Positions 32,540-45,300 of a DNA stretch of 64,000 nt are shown piece by piece. Position 1 is the first letter of the stretch; every line of letters begins with the position of its first letter. Where the stretch lies: positions 62,756,416 to 62,820,415 of the forward strand of contig CM064871.1 of the NCBI GenBank assembly GCA_032719365.1. The letters run 5' to 3'. The notes beneath the pieces were generated by a model. It saw only the letters and a list, made by a program, of their open reading frames with translations, made no database searches and was not told the origin of the DNA. The position numbers and the translations under genes were made by a program. The DNA comes from Prinsepia uniflora (lineage: Eukaryota; Streptophyta; Magnoliopsida; Rosales; Rosaceae).

Positions 32540-35500
32540 ATGGACACCCTGTCTATCTTCACATCCTTTCACACCTTCACGCGCCTCCTCCCTCTCAAAC
32601 GTTCTTCTTATCCCTTGCTTCAACACCTCACCGAAACCCTACGGTTTTGTTGCCCCAACTCACCTCTCACACACTGTCCTACCTCGCTTCGATTCCGAGT
32701 CACTTTCCAGTCCCCAAGTTCAGCCTTCCCTGCAAAATCTCAACTCTCCGATGCCGAAGAAGACGACGAAGACGAGTACGAAGAGGAGGAGGAGGACGAT
32801 GACGAAGATGTGGCGGCAGATGAATACGACGACGTTGCCGGCGATGCGTTGGATGGACTCGACCAAAGCGACGACGAAACCGATACTCCGGTGGATGCTG
32901 CGGAGCCGGAGACTCGGCCCGAGGAGTTCAAGTGGCAGCGTGTGGAGAAGCTGTGCAGTGAAGTCAAAATGTTCGGCGATGAAATGATAGATGACCACGA
33001 ACTCGCTTCTATCTACGATTTTCGAATAGATAAATTTCAGGTGAGTTCATTTTAGGAATGCAGCATTGAATCATTTTAAGAATGCAGCATTGAAGATTCT
33101 ATAAGCCATATGAAATTTGAACTGCATTTGCTTTTCTGTTAATTTTGGATAGAGATTAGCGATACAAGCATTCTTAAGAGGTTCATCGGTAGTGGTATCT
33201 GCACCGACTAGCAGTGGAAAGACTTTAATAGCAGAAGCTGCTGCCATTGCAACGGTAGCCAAGGGGAGAAGATTGTTCTATACAACTCCCCTTAAGGCCT
33301 TGTCCAATCAGAAATTTCGCGAATTTTGGTATGCGAGTCTTATTACTCAGAGAAGAAAAAAATATATGTAGACATTTCTCCTTGACCTTTATGTAATTAT
33401 GAAGTAATTGGTCCTTGTTATTTTAAGGTTTCACGATGTAGGTGATGTATAGTAAGTCATGGTATGTTGAATTGAATTAGCTGATGTTTGGTAATTTCAG
33501 TGAGACTTTTGGCGATGAAAATGTGGGTCTTCTCACCGGAGATTCGGCAGTGAATAAAGATGCTCAGGTTTTAATTATGACCACAGAAATCTTAAGGAAC
33601 ATGTTGTATCAAAGGTATATTTTTGTGCAGTTATTTTCACAAAATCTATTTAACCTGACCTAGTAGCACTAGTTTATATTCATTATATTAAAACTTTGTA
33701 ATTCAACTTTTGAGTTTATTATTGAATTAGGGATGGTATCTCACTTTGGTTTCTTAATGTAGCGTTGGAATGTCTTCTTCTGGGGATGGACTTTTTCATG
33801 TGGATGTTATCGTCTTGGATGAAGTTCATTATTTAAGTGATATGTACCGGGGTACTGTGTGGGAAGAAATTGTATGTGCAATTTTTTTCCAGGATACTCC
33901 TTTTTACTGCCAATAATTTTGTCATCGTACTCACATAATCTATAAAATATCTTAGGTTATTTATTGCCCCAAAAAAGTTCAACTCATATGTTTGTCAGCA
34001 ACAGTTGCAAATCCAGATGAATTGGCTGGTTGGATTGGTCAGGTAATTTTGTGCATTGATGATTTATTACTCTATGTTGACTGAAATATCTTACATTGTG
34101 AAAGATGATTGGTTATGCATCAATCTTATTCTCCTTTCATCCTGTTTCTAGATTCATGGTAAAACTGAATTAGTGACTTCATCAAGACGCCCAGTGCCAT
34201 TGACTTGGCATTTCTCAACGAAGACTTCTTTGTTACCACTGCTTGATAAGACAGGAAAACACATGAATAGGTACTTTGTTTCTCATTATGTTTAGTCTTT
34301 ATCCTTACCGTGCTGCCATTGTTTATTTAAGTCTCAGTTCTTACCTAATCAAAATGTCTTGGACATTCTCTAGTTTTACAATGTAAATTTGAGGTGTGTT
34401 TCTTTTTATTTGTTAGCTTTCAGCTTGAGTAGGAATGCCTTTCCATTTGATTTTCTTTTTTATGAATAGATTGAAGTAGTTTAGTTATATCTGTTTTACA
34501 CAGTTAAGCTTCACTAGAGTTATTATGGCAGACATTCTGTTAGCAGAAATTTTAGAGGTTTTACTCGCAATTATCATGAAGAATGCTTAGATACTGTACC
34601 AATATTGAGTTTTAATGTACTCCATCACTTGCTTAATCATTATCTTTTGAAATAATTCACCTTGAAAGTAAGAGGACATCATGATATTGACATTTTCTTT
34701 AAATGAAACAGGCAGTTGTCAGTCGATTATCTTCAACTTAATGCTTCAGGAACAAAATCCTACAAAGATGATGGGCCTAGAAGGAGGCGTTCAAAAAGAC
34801 GTGGAAGTGAGATGAACTATGATGACAGCACTGGTAACATGTCTAGACGACCACTTTCAAAGAATGACATCAACTTAATACACCGTTCGCAAGTATGATT
34901 CTTGCATCACTCTTGTGAGACATACAAAAGCAAGAATTATTATTATTTTCTAGGGACACATTAATTGATTAGGGTTGTTCTGTACATGACCTGTGATATC
35001 AATGTTCCATTAATGGTTGGCCACTAAATTTGACTATTTTTGGAACTTCTTTTTGTTTTCTTTTTTCCTCTTAGGTACCTCAAATTACAGACACATTATG
35101 GCACCTTAAGGCTCGGGATATGTTGCCAGCAGTATGGTTTATTTTTAGCAGGAAAGGATGCGATGCTGCTGTTCAGTATGTTCAAGATACCAACCTCTTG
35201 GATGACTGTGAGATGAGTGAGGTTCAATTAACATTGAAGAGGTTCCGAATTAAATATCCTGATGCTATCAGGGAGACTGCCGTGAAAGGTTTACTGCATG
35301 GGGTTGCTGCACATCACGCTGGATGTCTACCCTTATGGAAATCATTCATAGAAGAGCTGTTTCAGCGAGGACTTGTTAAGGTTGTCTTTGCCACAGAAAC
35401 GCTTGCTGCAGGAATCAATATGCCTGCTAGAACTGCCGTTATTGCATCTCTGAGCAAAAGGAGTGACAGTGGACGTACCCAATTAACCCCAAATGAACTG

Positions 35501-37315
35501 TTTCAAATGGCTGGGCGTGCTGGGCGTAGAGGCATTGACGAAAGGGGTCATGTAGTGCTTGTTCAAAGTCCATATGAAGGTGCTGAAGCTGGTTGCAAGA
35601 TTCTTTTTGCTGGACTTGAACCTTTGGTGTCTCAGTTTACAGCATCATATGGAATGGTGCTAAATCTTCTTGCTGGTGCAAAAGTTACTCAGAGATCAAA
35701 TGAATCAGATGACACAGAAGCCTCTCAATCGGGTCGAACTTTGGAAGAAGCTAGAAAGCTAGTAGAGCAAAGTTTTGGAAACTATGTCGGCAGCAATGTC
35801 ATGCTTGCTGCAAAAGAGGAGCTTACTAGAATTCAGAAAGAGATTGAGATATTGACTCTCGAAATTAGCGATGAAGCCATAGATAGAAAGAGCAGGAAGC
35901 TTTTATCTGGTCCAGCATATAAGGAGATTGCAGATCTACAGGAAGACTTAAGAGCAGAGAAACGCCTAAGGACTGAACTTCGAAGAAAAATGGAATCTCA
36001 GAAACTTTGTTCACTAAGACCGTTGTTAGAAGAGTTTGAAGATGGACATTTACCCTTTTTGTGCCTGCAGTATAAGGATTCTGAAGGAGTTCAACAATCT
36101 ATCCCGGCTGTTTATTTGGGGAAGGTAGACTCGTTCGATGGTTCAAAGCTTAAGCACATGATTTCTGCTGACGATTCTTTTGCACTAAATGCAGTAGCCT
36201 CAGAGTTTGAACCAAACTTAGTTTTCGAGCCATCATATTATGTGGCTCTTGGCTCAGATAATTCTTGGTATCTATTTACAGAAAAGTGGATCAAAACAGT
36301 TTATAAGACCGGCTTCCCAAATGTTGCCTTGGCTCTAGGAGATGCTTTGCCCCGGGAAATCATGAGCATGCTCCTGGATAAAACGGAACTGAAGTGGGAG
36401 AAGCTTGCCGAATCTGAACTCGGTGGTTTTTGGAACATGGAAGGATCTCTCGAGACGTGGTCTTGGAGTTTGAATGTTCCAGTCTTAAATAGCCTTTCCG
36501 AATATGATGAGCTTCTACACAGGTCGGTAGCATACAATAATGCTGTAGAGCGTTACAAAGATCAAAGAAACAAGGTTTCGCGCCTGAAGAAGAAGATATC
36601 CCGTACACAAGGGTTCAAAGAATACAAGAAACTCGTTGACATAGCCAAGTTTACTGAGGAAAAGATCAAACGCTTGAAGGGTAGGTCAAGACGTCTTAGT
36701 AATCGAATAGAGCAAATTGAACCATCTGGTTGGAAGGAGTTCTTGCAGATCAGCAATGTCATACACGAAGCCCGGGCACTGGATATCAACACTCATGTCA
36801 TATTTCCACTTGGTGTGACAGCAGCTGCTATTCGCGGAGAAAATGAGCTCTGGCTTGCCATGGTTCTCCGAAATAAAATATTGTTAGGTTTGAAGCCACA
36901 AGAGCTTGCTGGGTTGTGTGCAAGTCTAGTATCTGAGGGGATCAAAGTTCGTCCATGGAAAAACAACAGCTACATATATGAACCTACGAGTGAAGTCGTG
37001 GATGTGGTTAATTTGTTGGACGAGCAGAGAAACTCGTTTCTTGAACTTCAAGAAAAACATGGTGTGAATAAGCCTTGCCATTTGGACACGCAGTTTTCAG
37101 GCATGGTTGAAGCCTGGGTTTCTGGGCTGACCTGGAGAGAAATCATGATGGACTGCGCGATGGACGAAGGGGATCTAGCGCGCCTTCTGCGACGAACGAT
37201 TGACTTGCTGGCTCAAATTCCTAAGCTGCCTGATATTGACCCGGTACTGCAGACCAATGCTAAGACGGCATCCAATGTCATGGATCGTCCTCCAATTAGT
37301 GAGCTGGCTGGATGA
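32540..37315 (+). CDS. ISE2: Chloroplast DExH-box RNA helicase, ISE2/DExH15 type
   Basis: Eight exons: 32540-33040, 33153-33328, 33501-33614, 33763-33871, 33956-34042, 34152-34270, 34712-34892, 35075-37315. All introns are GT-AG and the frame stays open, giving 1175 residues; the Arabidopsis protein is of almost the same length. Residues 1-70 are Ser/Thr-rich as in a transit peptide, then comes a long Asp/Glu run. Helicase motifs: APTSSGKT 184-191, DEVH 283-286, SAT 314-316, ATETLAAGIN 535-544, QMAGRAGRRG 573-582; a DSHCT-type C-terminal domain ends the protein, as in the Ski2/Mtr4 group. The ATG is in GCCATGG. In Arabidopsis ISE2 acts in chloroplast RNA processing and its loss alters plasmodesmata. 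The gene looks intact. Confidence 0.95.
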
Positions 37316-37659
37316 TGAATAACAATTTATTTAACAAAGTCAGATTGTAAAGCAAAAAGTGCATAACATTATGTGTTGTGCCTATTGGCATCCCTCAGCA
37401 GAACAATAAGATCAAGGCCACCCAGAAAGTGTATGTTTATGTTTATATTTATGTAGTTTTGTATGAAGCCCAATGGAGACGTCTGAAAAATGTTACTCAG
37501 GGGTTGGACAATTATGATGCCTTTCCATTCATTGATACTTTGATAGCCGAGCACCTTTGAGTTTTATTACCACTGTATTGTGGTAAATGAAATACTTTCA
37601 ACGTCCATGCTAGGATACTTTAAACCACATTAATACAGATTAAATTCACCAATATAAGT
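37316..37659 (+). other. 3' flank and likely 3' UTR of ISE2
   Basis: Unique AT-rich sequence with TTGTAT and TTTATG motifs of the kind found near plant poly(A) sites (37430-37465). No repeat until the left target site of the LINE tail at 37646-37659. Confidence 0.5.
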
Positions 37660-38246
37660 GATAGAAGACTGCGGGATATTGGTGGTGTTTGAGAGACGAC
37701 TCTGGCATCCTTTTGGCGACGTTCTCCAGCTTGGGGTCTCCGAGTGTCTCAGTCCTGATCATTGAACTTGAAACCCTGTGGGCAGGGGTGTATATGATGC
37801 AGTTCACAGGAATTACTCAGGGTGTGCTTGAAACGGATCCAATGGAAGTTATTGCTGCTATTCGGGGTGTGCACCAGGATTGGGGAAAATTGACTCACTG
37901 ATGTCCTTGATCCAGATGTCTCACGCTGCTCTTGTCCATGCGTCGAGGCGGGCCAGTCGTGTCGCCCATGGGCTGGCCCAGGAAGGTTTATAGTCACAAG
38001 CTCGAGCCATTTGGGTGCCTCCGGCCCCCCTGGCTCGTTCGGTTGTTAGATCAGGATATTGAGTTGTAAGTTTTTTTTGGTTGTTTCTGTTTGTTTGGGA
38101 AGGTATTATATTTCTCTCACCGAATTTATACTGAATTAGTTGGGTTTTATGGTGAGTATTTTAATGAGACCTCAAACACCTCGGCGTCACTCAAAAGTCT
38201 TTGTAATCTTCTTTCTTTCTCTTTTTGATAAAAAAAAAAAAAAAAA
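37660..38246 (+). mobile_element. 5'-truncated LINE tail with poly(A)
   Basis: The insert ends in 17 A residues (38230-38246) and is flanked by TCACCAATATAAGT (37646-37659) and TCACCAATAGAAGT (38247-38260), a 14 bp target duplication with one mismatch. A reading across 37760-37880 gives TLWAGVYMMQFTGITQG and VLETDPMEVIAAI, typical of the RNase H domain at the end of plant L1-type elements. Both the poly(A) and the long duplication are those of target-primed reverse transcription. Confidence 0.85.
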
Positions 38247-38389
38247 TCACCAATAGAAGTAGGATTCACCCTATTAAAATGTGATTTATAAATACGATAT
38301 TCCTAATATTTTCTATTTTTAACTGTCAGTCCAAAATTTCACCCAACCACAAAAGGTTTTACATTGGTGCTTTTGAAGATCAAGGTTTT

Positions 38390-39575
38390 ATAGTATAAAA
38401 TATATAAAATAAAAAAATTGAAACTTCGAGATTCAAATCTTTGTTTACTCCAAAATTTCGAGTTTGAATCTTGGAATTGGGTTTTATATGAATTCTAGCG
38501 TGTGATATGGATTGAAGAATGAATTTTGAATTTTTTTCATTTGAATTTTTTTTTCTTAAAATAAAGTTGATGTGAACTCTCACAATATGAAATTGGAGTT
38601 TCGAAATTCAAAATTTTTTTGTTCAAAATTTCAAGTTTGGATTTTGGAGTTATAGGGTTCATATGAACTCTAACATTTGAAATTATGGGTTGGAGAATTT
38701 TTTTTTATATTTTCTCTATTTTGAGTTCGGTATTTCTATGATAAGGTTGATGTAAACTCTCGCAATATGATATTGGGATTTCAAAATTCAATTTTTTTCC
38801 TTTCATAATTTCGAGTTTGGATTTAGAGTTATATAAGGTTCATATAAACTCTAGCATTTGATATTATGAGTTAGAGAAAAAACTTTGAATATTTTCTGTT
38901 TTGAGTTTGACTTTTCTATAGTAGGTTACTGTTAATTCCTACAATATGAGATTAGAGTTTCGAATTTCAATTTTTTTTCTTCAAAATTTTGAGGTTTAAT
39001 TTTAGAATTATAAAGTTAATAGAAACTCCAGGTTCTGACATTTAAGGGTTGGATAAAGAATTTTGAAGTTCTCCCTTTTGAGTTTGAGTTTTCTATGATA
39101 AGTTGATATGAACTCTAACAATATGAAATTGATGTTTTGAATTTCATTTTTTCTCTTTTTAAAATTTCGAGTTCGGATTTTGGTATCATAAGGCTCATAT
39201 GAAATCTAGCATCCAGGTTAGAGAAAAAAAATTTAAATTTTCTCAACTTTTAATTTGCTTTTTCTTGGATAAGGTTGATGTGAACTCTTACAATATGAGA
39301 TTGGAGTTTCAAAATTCAATTTTTTTTTCCCTTCAAAATTTCGAGTTCGGATTTTGGAATTAAAATGTTCGTATGAACTCTAGCATTTGATATTAGGAGT
39401 TGGAGAAAGAATTTTGCATTTTCTTCATTTTGAGTTTGATTTTTCTATAGTAAGTTTGATGTGAACTTCACAATATGAAATTGGAGTTTCAAAATTCATA
39501 TTTACTTTTGATTTTGGAACTATAAGGTTAATATGAACTCTATCGTTAGATATTATGGCTTACGAGAAAAAAATC
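38390..39575 (+). repeat. Tandem array of ~178 bp units, forward arm
   Basis: About six to seven diverged units. The landmark TTGATGTGAACTCTCACAAT recurs at about 38566, 38747, 38924, 39103, 39276 and 39453 (steps 173-181 bp). Each unit then has GAGTTTCGAAATTCAATTTT, TTTCGAGTTTGGATTTTGGA and TCTAGCATTTGATATTATG. Strongly AT-rich and without any gene. Confidence 0.88.
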
Positions 39576-39589
39576 GACTTGTGTATGGT

Positions 39590-40040
39590 TTTTCTTAAGA
39601 ATGACAAGTTTTGATCTCAAAACCTGCATAAAATTTATCCACATCAACCAACATAATTAAAATTTATGCTCATTTTGAATCAACATACTATGACCCGTTT
39701 AATAAACATGTGAATTTTGGCTCAATCTTCTAACTCGTTTAATAACATATTAACCTATTTAATAAACATATCAATCACTAATCCATCTATCTACTCATTT
39801 ACCTAAATACTTATAATTATAAGGTTATTGGAGTTAACAGGTCATAAATTAATTAAGTTTTGAAGATGACTTGTTTATTAAATGAGCTACACGGATTACT
39901 TAGTTCATTAGTAGGCCGAAATCGGGTTGGACATTATTTGCACGATTATTAAACGGATAATGTTTAAGTTGGGCATATTTGGGTAAAAAAAGAATTATGA
40001 CACGGCACAAACTCCACACGATCAGACCTATTGCCAAAAC
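39590..40040 (-). mobile_element. MITE-like element between the two arrays
   Basis: On the minus strand it reads TTTACCCAAATATGCCCAA and CGTTTAATAATCGTG, matching 53868 onward. Inner text has ACCCGTTTAATAAACATG motifs. It occupies the space between the two array arms. Ends were not resolved. Confidence 0.6.
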
Positions 40041-40059
40041 AGGTTTTTCTATAAGAAAG

Positions 40060-41500
40060 TTGGTGAATTCTAACAAATGAACGGTGTTTCCAAATAAAAT
40101 TATTAGTTTTCTCTAAATATGAGATTGAAATTTCAAAATTCAATTTCAAATGTACAATATCAAACATTGGAATTATAAACCTCATAATTACAAAATTCAA
40201 ACAAGAAATTGAACTTCAAAACTTCAATCTCGTATTATGAAAGTTTACATCAACTTTATAACAAAATCAAACTCAAAACGGAGAAAATTTAAAATTATAT
40301 CTTTAATCTGTAACATCAAACCCTAAAGTTAATATAAATCTTATAATTTGAAAATCCAACCTTTAAATTTGGAATAAAAATAAATAAACTTTAAAACCTT
40401 GATTTCATATGACAAAGGTTTACCATCAATCTTATAAAAAAAAAAAATCAAACTCAAATTTTTTCTCCAACCCATTATATCAAATGGTTGAGTTCCTACA
40501 AACTTAATATTCCAAAATCAAACTCTGAAATTTTGAAAAAAAAAATTGAACTATAAAACTCTAATATCATATTGTAAGAGTTTCCATCAATATTACCATA
40601 CAAAAATCAAACTCAAAAAGGAGAAAATTAAAAAGTATTTCTTCAACTAGTAATGTAACGTCCAGAGTTCATATAAACCTTATAACTCGCAAAACTAAAC
40701 TCGAAATTTGAAGGAAAAAAAAATGAAATTTGAAACCTCAACCTTATATTGTGAGAGTTCATATAAACTTTAGGATAAAAAAACCAAACTCAATAGGGAG
40801 AAAATCCAAAATTATTTCTCCAACATGTAACATCAAACACTAGAGAGTAGAGTTCACATAAATCTTATAATTCCAAAATCAAACCTAGAAAATTTGAAAA
40901 TATAAAATTGAATATTGAAACCCTAATCTCATGTTGTAAGAGTTCATATCAACCACACCATAGAAAAATCAAACTCATTATGGAAAAAATTAAAAGAAAT
41001 CCTCCCATCTTTAATATTAAACGCTAGAGTTCATATGAAACTTACAAATTAAAAATATAACCTCAAAATTTTGAAGAACAAAAATTTAACTTCGAAACCT
41101 TAAAACTCATATTGTGAGAGTTTATATCAATCTTACCCTACAAATCAAACTCAAAAAGAAGAAAAATCAAATTTTTTTCTCCAACATGTAATATCTAACC
41201 ACTAAAGTTCATATCAACCTTATAATGTCAAACTAAAATCTCTAAATTCTGAAAAAATAAAATTGAACTTTGAAACACTTACCGTATATTGTAAGAATTC
41301 ACATCAACCATACTATAAAAAAAAACTAGACTCAAAATTTAAAATTCATAATTCTATCTCTAATTTACAATATCAAACACTAAAATTTATAAAAACCTCA
41401 TAATCCAAAAATTCAAATTTGAAATTTTGGAAAAATAAAATTAAACTTCAAAACTCTATTGTCATATTGTAAGAACATCAACCTTTTACCATGAGAGAAC
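40060..41500 (-). repeat. Tandem array of ~178 bp units, reverse arm
   Basis: The same unit as at 38390-39575, read on the minus strand. The reversed landmark (CATATTGTAAGAGTTCATAT) appears at about 40235, 40410, 40567, 40743, 40932, 41111, 41284 and 41464, so about eight units at 157-189 bp steps. With the forward array it makes an inverted pair spanning ~3.1 kb. Confidence 0.88.
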
Positions 41501-41688
41501 CTAAATCTTTCTCCAACCTGTATATTAAGCATCAGATTTCATATTAACCTTGTACTTCCAATTCCATACCAAACTATCATGAAAAACCGTCTACCCTACC
41601 TTTTGGATGTTTCGATTTGAATTTTTTTTAAAAATCCAAAACTGATTGTATTTGGTTTATAAGGTTACACGAACCAAAGTATTTAAAG

Positions 41689-41775
41689 CATCAGATGACA
41701 GAAGCCTCTAACTAAGGAAAGGAGCTAGAAAGCTAGTAGAGCAAAGTTTTGAAAGTTAATTTGGTGGTCAAGTAA
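41689..41775 (+). pseudogene. Short second copy of an ISE2 exon 8 segment
   Basis: It aligns to ISE2 35707-35800: GCATCAGATGACAGAAGCCTCT, a small gap, then a 28-base exact match that begins AGCTAGAAAGC and ends GCAAAGTTTT. Beyond this it fades. It lies ~190 bp beyond the end of the reverse array and in the same direction as ISE2. Too short to be expressed; it marks a small duplication or gene capture. Confidence 0.85.
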
Positions 41776-42301
41776 AATAGCTGGCTGTTGGAGCTTCAAA
41801 AGACAGCCATGTGATACCAACCATCCTAAATTTTAATGACACTGATTCATAATCAGAGCTTGTTAAATAAAAAAATTTAATTAAAAAAAATATATCGATG
41901 AATAAAATGAATCCCAAGTTTACAACACAAATTACCTCTATTTACATGAATGCGGCTCAAAGTGCCACAGCTCCAAGTATAAACTGGAGCCATATTCCTC
42001 TCTCCTCAATTCTTATTTGGTTGGAGAGAAGGAACTATGAGAGAATACAAACGTAATTTCAACAAAAGCTTTGTTCTTTTTGCTCACAGCGCCTCAATAT
42101 TTTGGATTTCCCGGCGCTGGCGCTAGTGTATGTAATGCTTGCAAAATGCTACTGGACAACCAAAAAACAAATGTATCACAAAGAGTTAGAGGCTCTTCTT
42201 TATCTAAATAATATATAGGTGTGAGCGGGATGGATATGGGTATTAAAATCAGGCAAGGAGAAGTACGTACCATATTTACTTGACGGTCAAAACATGGCAT
42301 T

Positions 42302-45300
42302 TCATGAGCCAGAAAGCAATCTATGAAACCGATCTACTCTACTCAAACCACTAGAAGACCTAGTCTGGCGGTGACATGAAATGTCCCGAGGCAGAGTTTT
42401 CCTTTTCTTTTTTGTCCGAAACAGAAAGTCTTCTGTATCTAAAACGTAAGAAACCTACCACATGCACAACTCTAATTGATCAACAGAAGCACAAAACCAG
42501 CTATGCATTATGCCTAAAATTTAGAGCGTAATGCACCAAAAAAGAAATAGATATTATGGCATAGAGTATTGAATCAAGTACCTTGGATGAATGGCAAGCT
42601 ATCTTACACTCCAGACCATTAGCGACTTTAAGCCCTTCCATGGCTTCACAGATACCAGACAAGTCATCACTACTAGAATACTTACGTTTGTTCCTGCAAA
42701 CATCAGAAAAGCATCATTAGTAGTCATGACCACTCAACTTCCAAAAATTCACTCTTAATTAAAGCCAACAACATACCTCTTCAAGAAGATCCCAGACTTT
42801 TCTTTTTTGTCGGGATGAACTGAGAGGAAATCATTGTGGAGATAAGCAGAAAAATTAGGGTCCATAGAAACAGCAGCCATTTCAGGTTTATCATGCCCAA
42901 AATCCATAAGCTGAATAGACAACCGGGTTGGCAAGGATGACTGCAAAGAAACAAATTGTTATAATAAATTCAGAGCCAAAATTCTATAATTCTAAATAGT
43001 ATTACAATTTAGAATACCACATAAAAGACCTACACATTCAATACGGTAAATGTTCTCATCAAGAAGAAGAACCCGAGCATTTTCGTGATAAACCACGTCC
43101 ACAAATCTCCCTGGTTTTCTTGATTTTTCAAATGCATAAAGTTGAACTAGTTTACTGTCCATCTCATCACCGGCAACTGTTTGGAGCTGAAAAAAAGTAC
43201 ATGAAGCAGAATTTTGGGGCCAAATAAGGGAGAATGGAAGAAACTCAAAGAAAGAGAAGGATAAATTAAAAAAATAACACTTAAAACCTCAAAGGTAACT
43301 GACCTGTTTAACTAGTTTGTATATCAACTTGTCTAATGTGAACAGAAGATATGATTGTGTTCCAATGATGGCTCGACAATCATCCTCAAATTTTGTATTG
43401 TCAGAAGAACCGTCAAGTAAATTGTAAAGTGCATTCATGAATCTGTACCATAGAATAAAGAGTTAGGAACTATTACTCATTTCAAAGTTGCAAATAAACC
43501 AAAAAGACAGGAGCAAAGCTACCTAGCATAAGAATCTGTAGGGCTCATATCATTTGAAGAAGCCCGCCACTTCCTCTCAGCAGATGATGAATTAATCTTT
43601 GCAGATTGTATCCTCTCATACAATGTCTGCCAAATTAGTGAAAAATTTGAGATAAAAGTCTATCAAAACAACCATCCCAGAAGAATGCACAGGAGACGGG
43701 ACACAATCAGAGATGATCTATTGGCCAAAGCACTTGCATATAAACCAAAAGATCAGAGACGGACAGTTCAGATACATCTGGATTATGTATCTCAAACACT
43801 TCCATCCACTATGCATCTAGGATGCCCATAATCCAATTGGCGAAATGTAAGTCCTTGAGTCAAGTCCTTATACGCCCCAACTACACATTCACTTGCATAT
43901 GTATTAGAAGGAACCTTACCTGATGAAGCCTAAAAAGCACATAGAACGAATCATTTCCATAAAAAACTCTAGAGTCCTTCTCCTTGTCATGTAAAGCTGG
44001 AGGAACGTGCTTTGCAAGAGGTTTCACTGTCAGGAGAAAACGTTCTGAAAGGGGTAAAGATGTTCCATCTCCTTCACCATCATGGGCATCAGCCATCCCT
44101 TCAGCTTCACCTTCACTCTCAGCCTTAGCATCATGCTCCTCATTGTCCCCATCTTCCTCCCGCTCTTCACGAGAACATTCCTCTCCATCAGCAGACTCAC
44201 TTCCAGAAACATCTCCATTTTCAGAAGCATTCTCACTATCCTCTGATGACCTCTGAGCACTTTCCTCACCTTCATCATCAGCATCAGCATCAGCATCATT
44301 TTCTCCCCCTGTCTCTCCACCACATACTTCATCTTCCCCATGTCTGGCTTGATATTGCCTGCTGACAACACCATCTTTTGCTTTTTGAGCAGCCTCCAAA
44401 CCAGCTTCCCTATAATTTGCAAAATTGTCCTCCTCAAAATCTCCATTTGGAGATATTTCACCTTCTTCTCGCTCAATCTTGAACTGTCTAGCAGATTCTT
44501 CAAGGTATCTGAGCCCTTTGGTGTCCTCTGCATTGCCTCCATTTGAGGATATAACTTGTCTTGTAGAATCACCACCCTGTGACATCAATAGGAACATAAG
44601 TATCTGAAACACATATACCATGAAAATATAGAGATCAGTACCCAAGATCTACCACCACAAAGTCTACTAACAAATAGTTCATCACTATAACTAATTCAAG
44701 TCCCATATTGGGTAGTAAAAGCATTAGACATTGCCTTGTGATATACAAGTAAACCACATAACAGGGTATGTTTATCAGAAAGAATTGTCAAACCGGCTAA
44801 TCACAATGCATCTAAACTATATCTTCAATATGGGAACATGCAATATATAGTTTGTGATCTCAATAAAATCAAACTACAAGAAGGATGCATAATTAGTAAG
44901 TCAGCAATTTATATAAAATCTAATTTTTGCAAGTGTCCAACCTTTTGTTTCATTTTATATGTTTGTATTAGATAGATTTCATCTTGTACAAAGAAACTCA
45001 CAATAAGACTTAATATGCCAAACACAAGGTATTCCAGATATCGATGGAAATTTATGCCAGTGTAAAAAATCCCGTCTATGAGGACAACAAGATACTATAC
45101 AACACTCTCCTTTCCGTCTAACCTTAAATGTTCTGGGTAAGAACTAAAATTAACCATCTACACATCACAGAATTAAATATGAGTAATCAAAGCATCAACT
45201 AAAATTAGTACCAACAACCCAAACAGCCAATTAACAAACAGGATTGTCAAAACATCAAGAGCATTGCACACCATTAGCCATACCTCCAATGAAGGTAACT

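Noticed and set aside
32418..32998. 189-codon ORF in another frame and Ser-rich antisense ORFs over ISE2 exon 1
   Set aside because: Shadows of the acidic GAA/GAC codons. The frame from 32540 joins exon 2 exactly and leads to the helicase motifs.
38390..41500. Centromeric satellite
   Set aside because: Unit length is suitable, but the array is short, diverged, inverted and placed between two active-looking genes.
43984..44575. Long antisense and other-frame ORFs over SIN3 exon 16
   Set aside because: They mirror the Asp/Glu-rich codons of the real exon, which also joins in frame on both sides.
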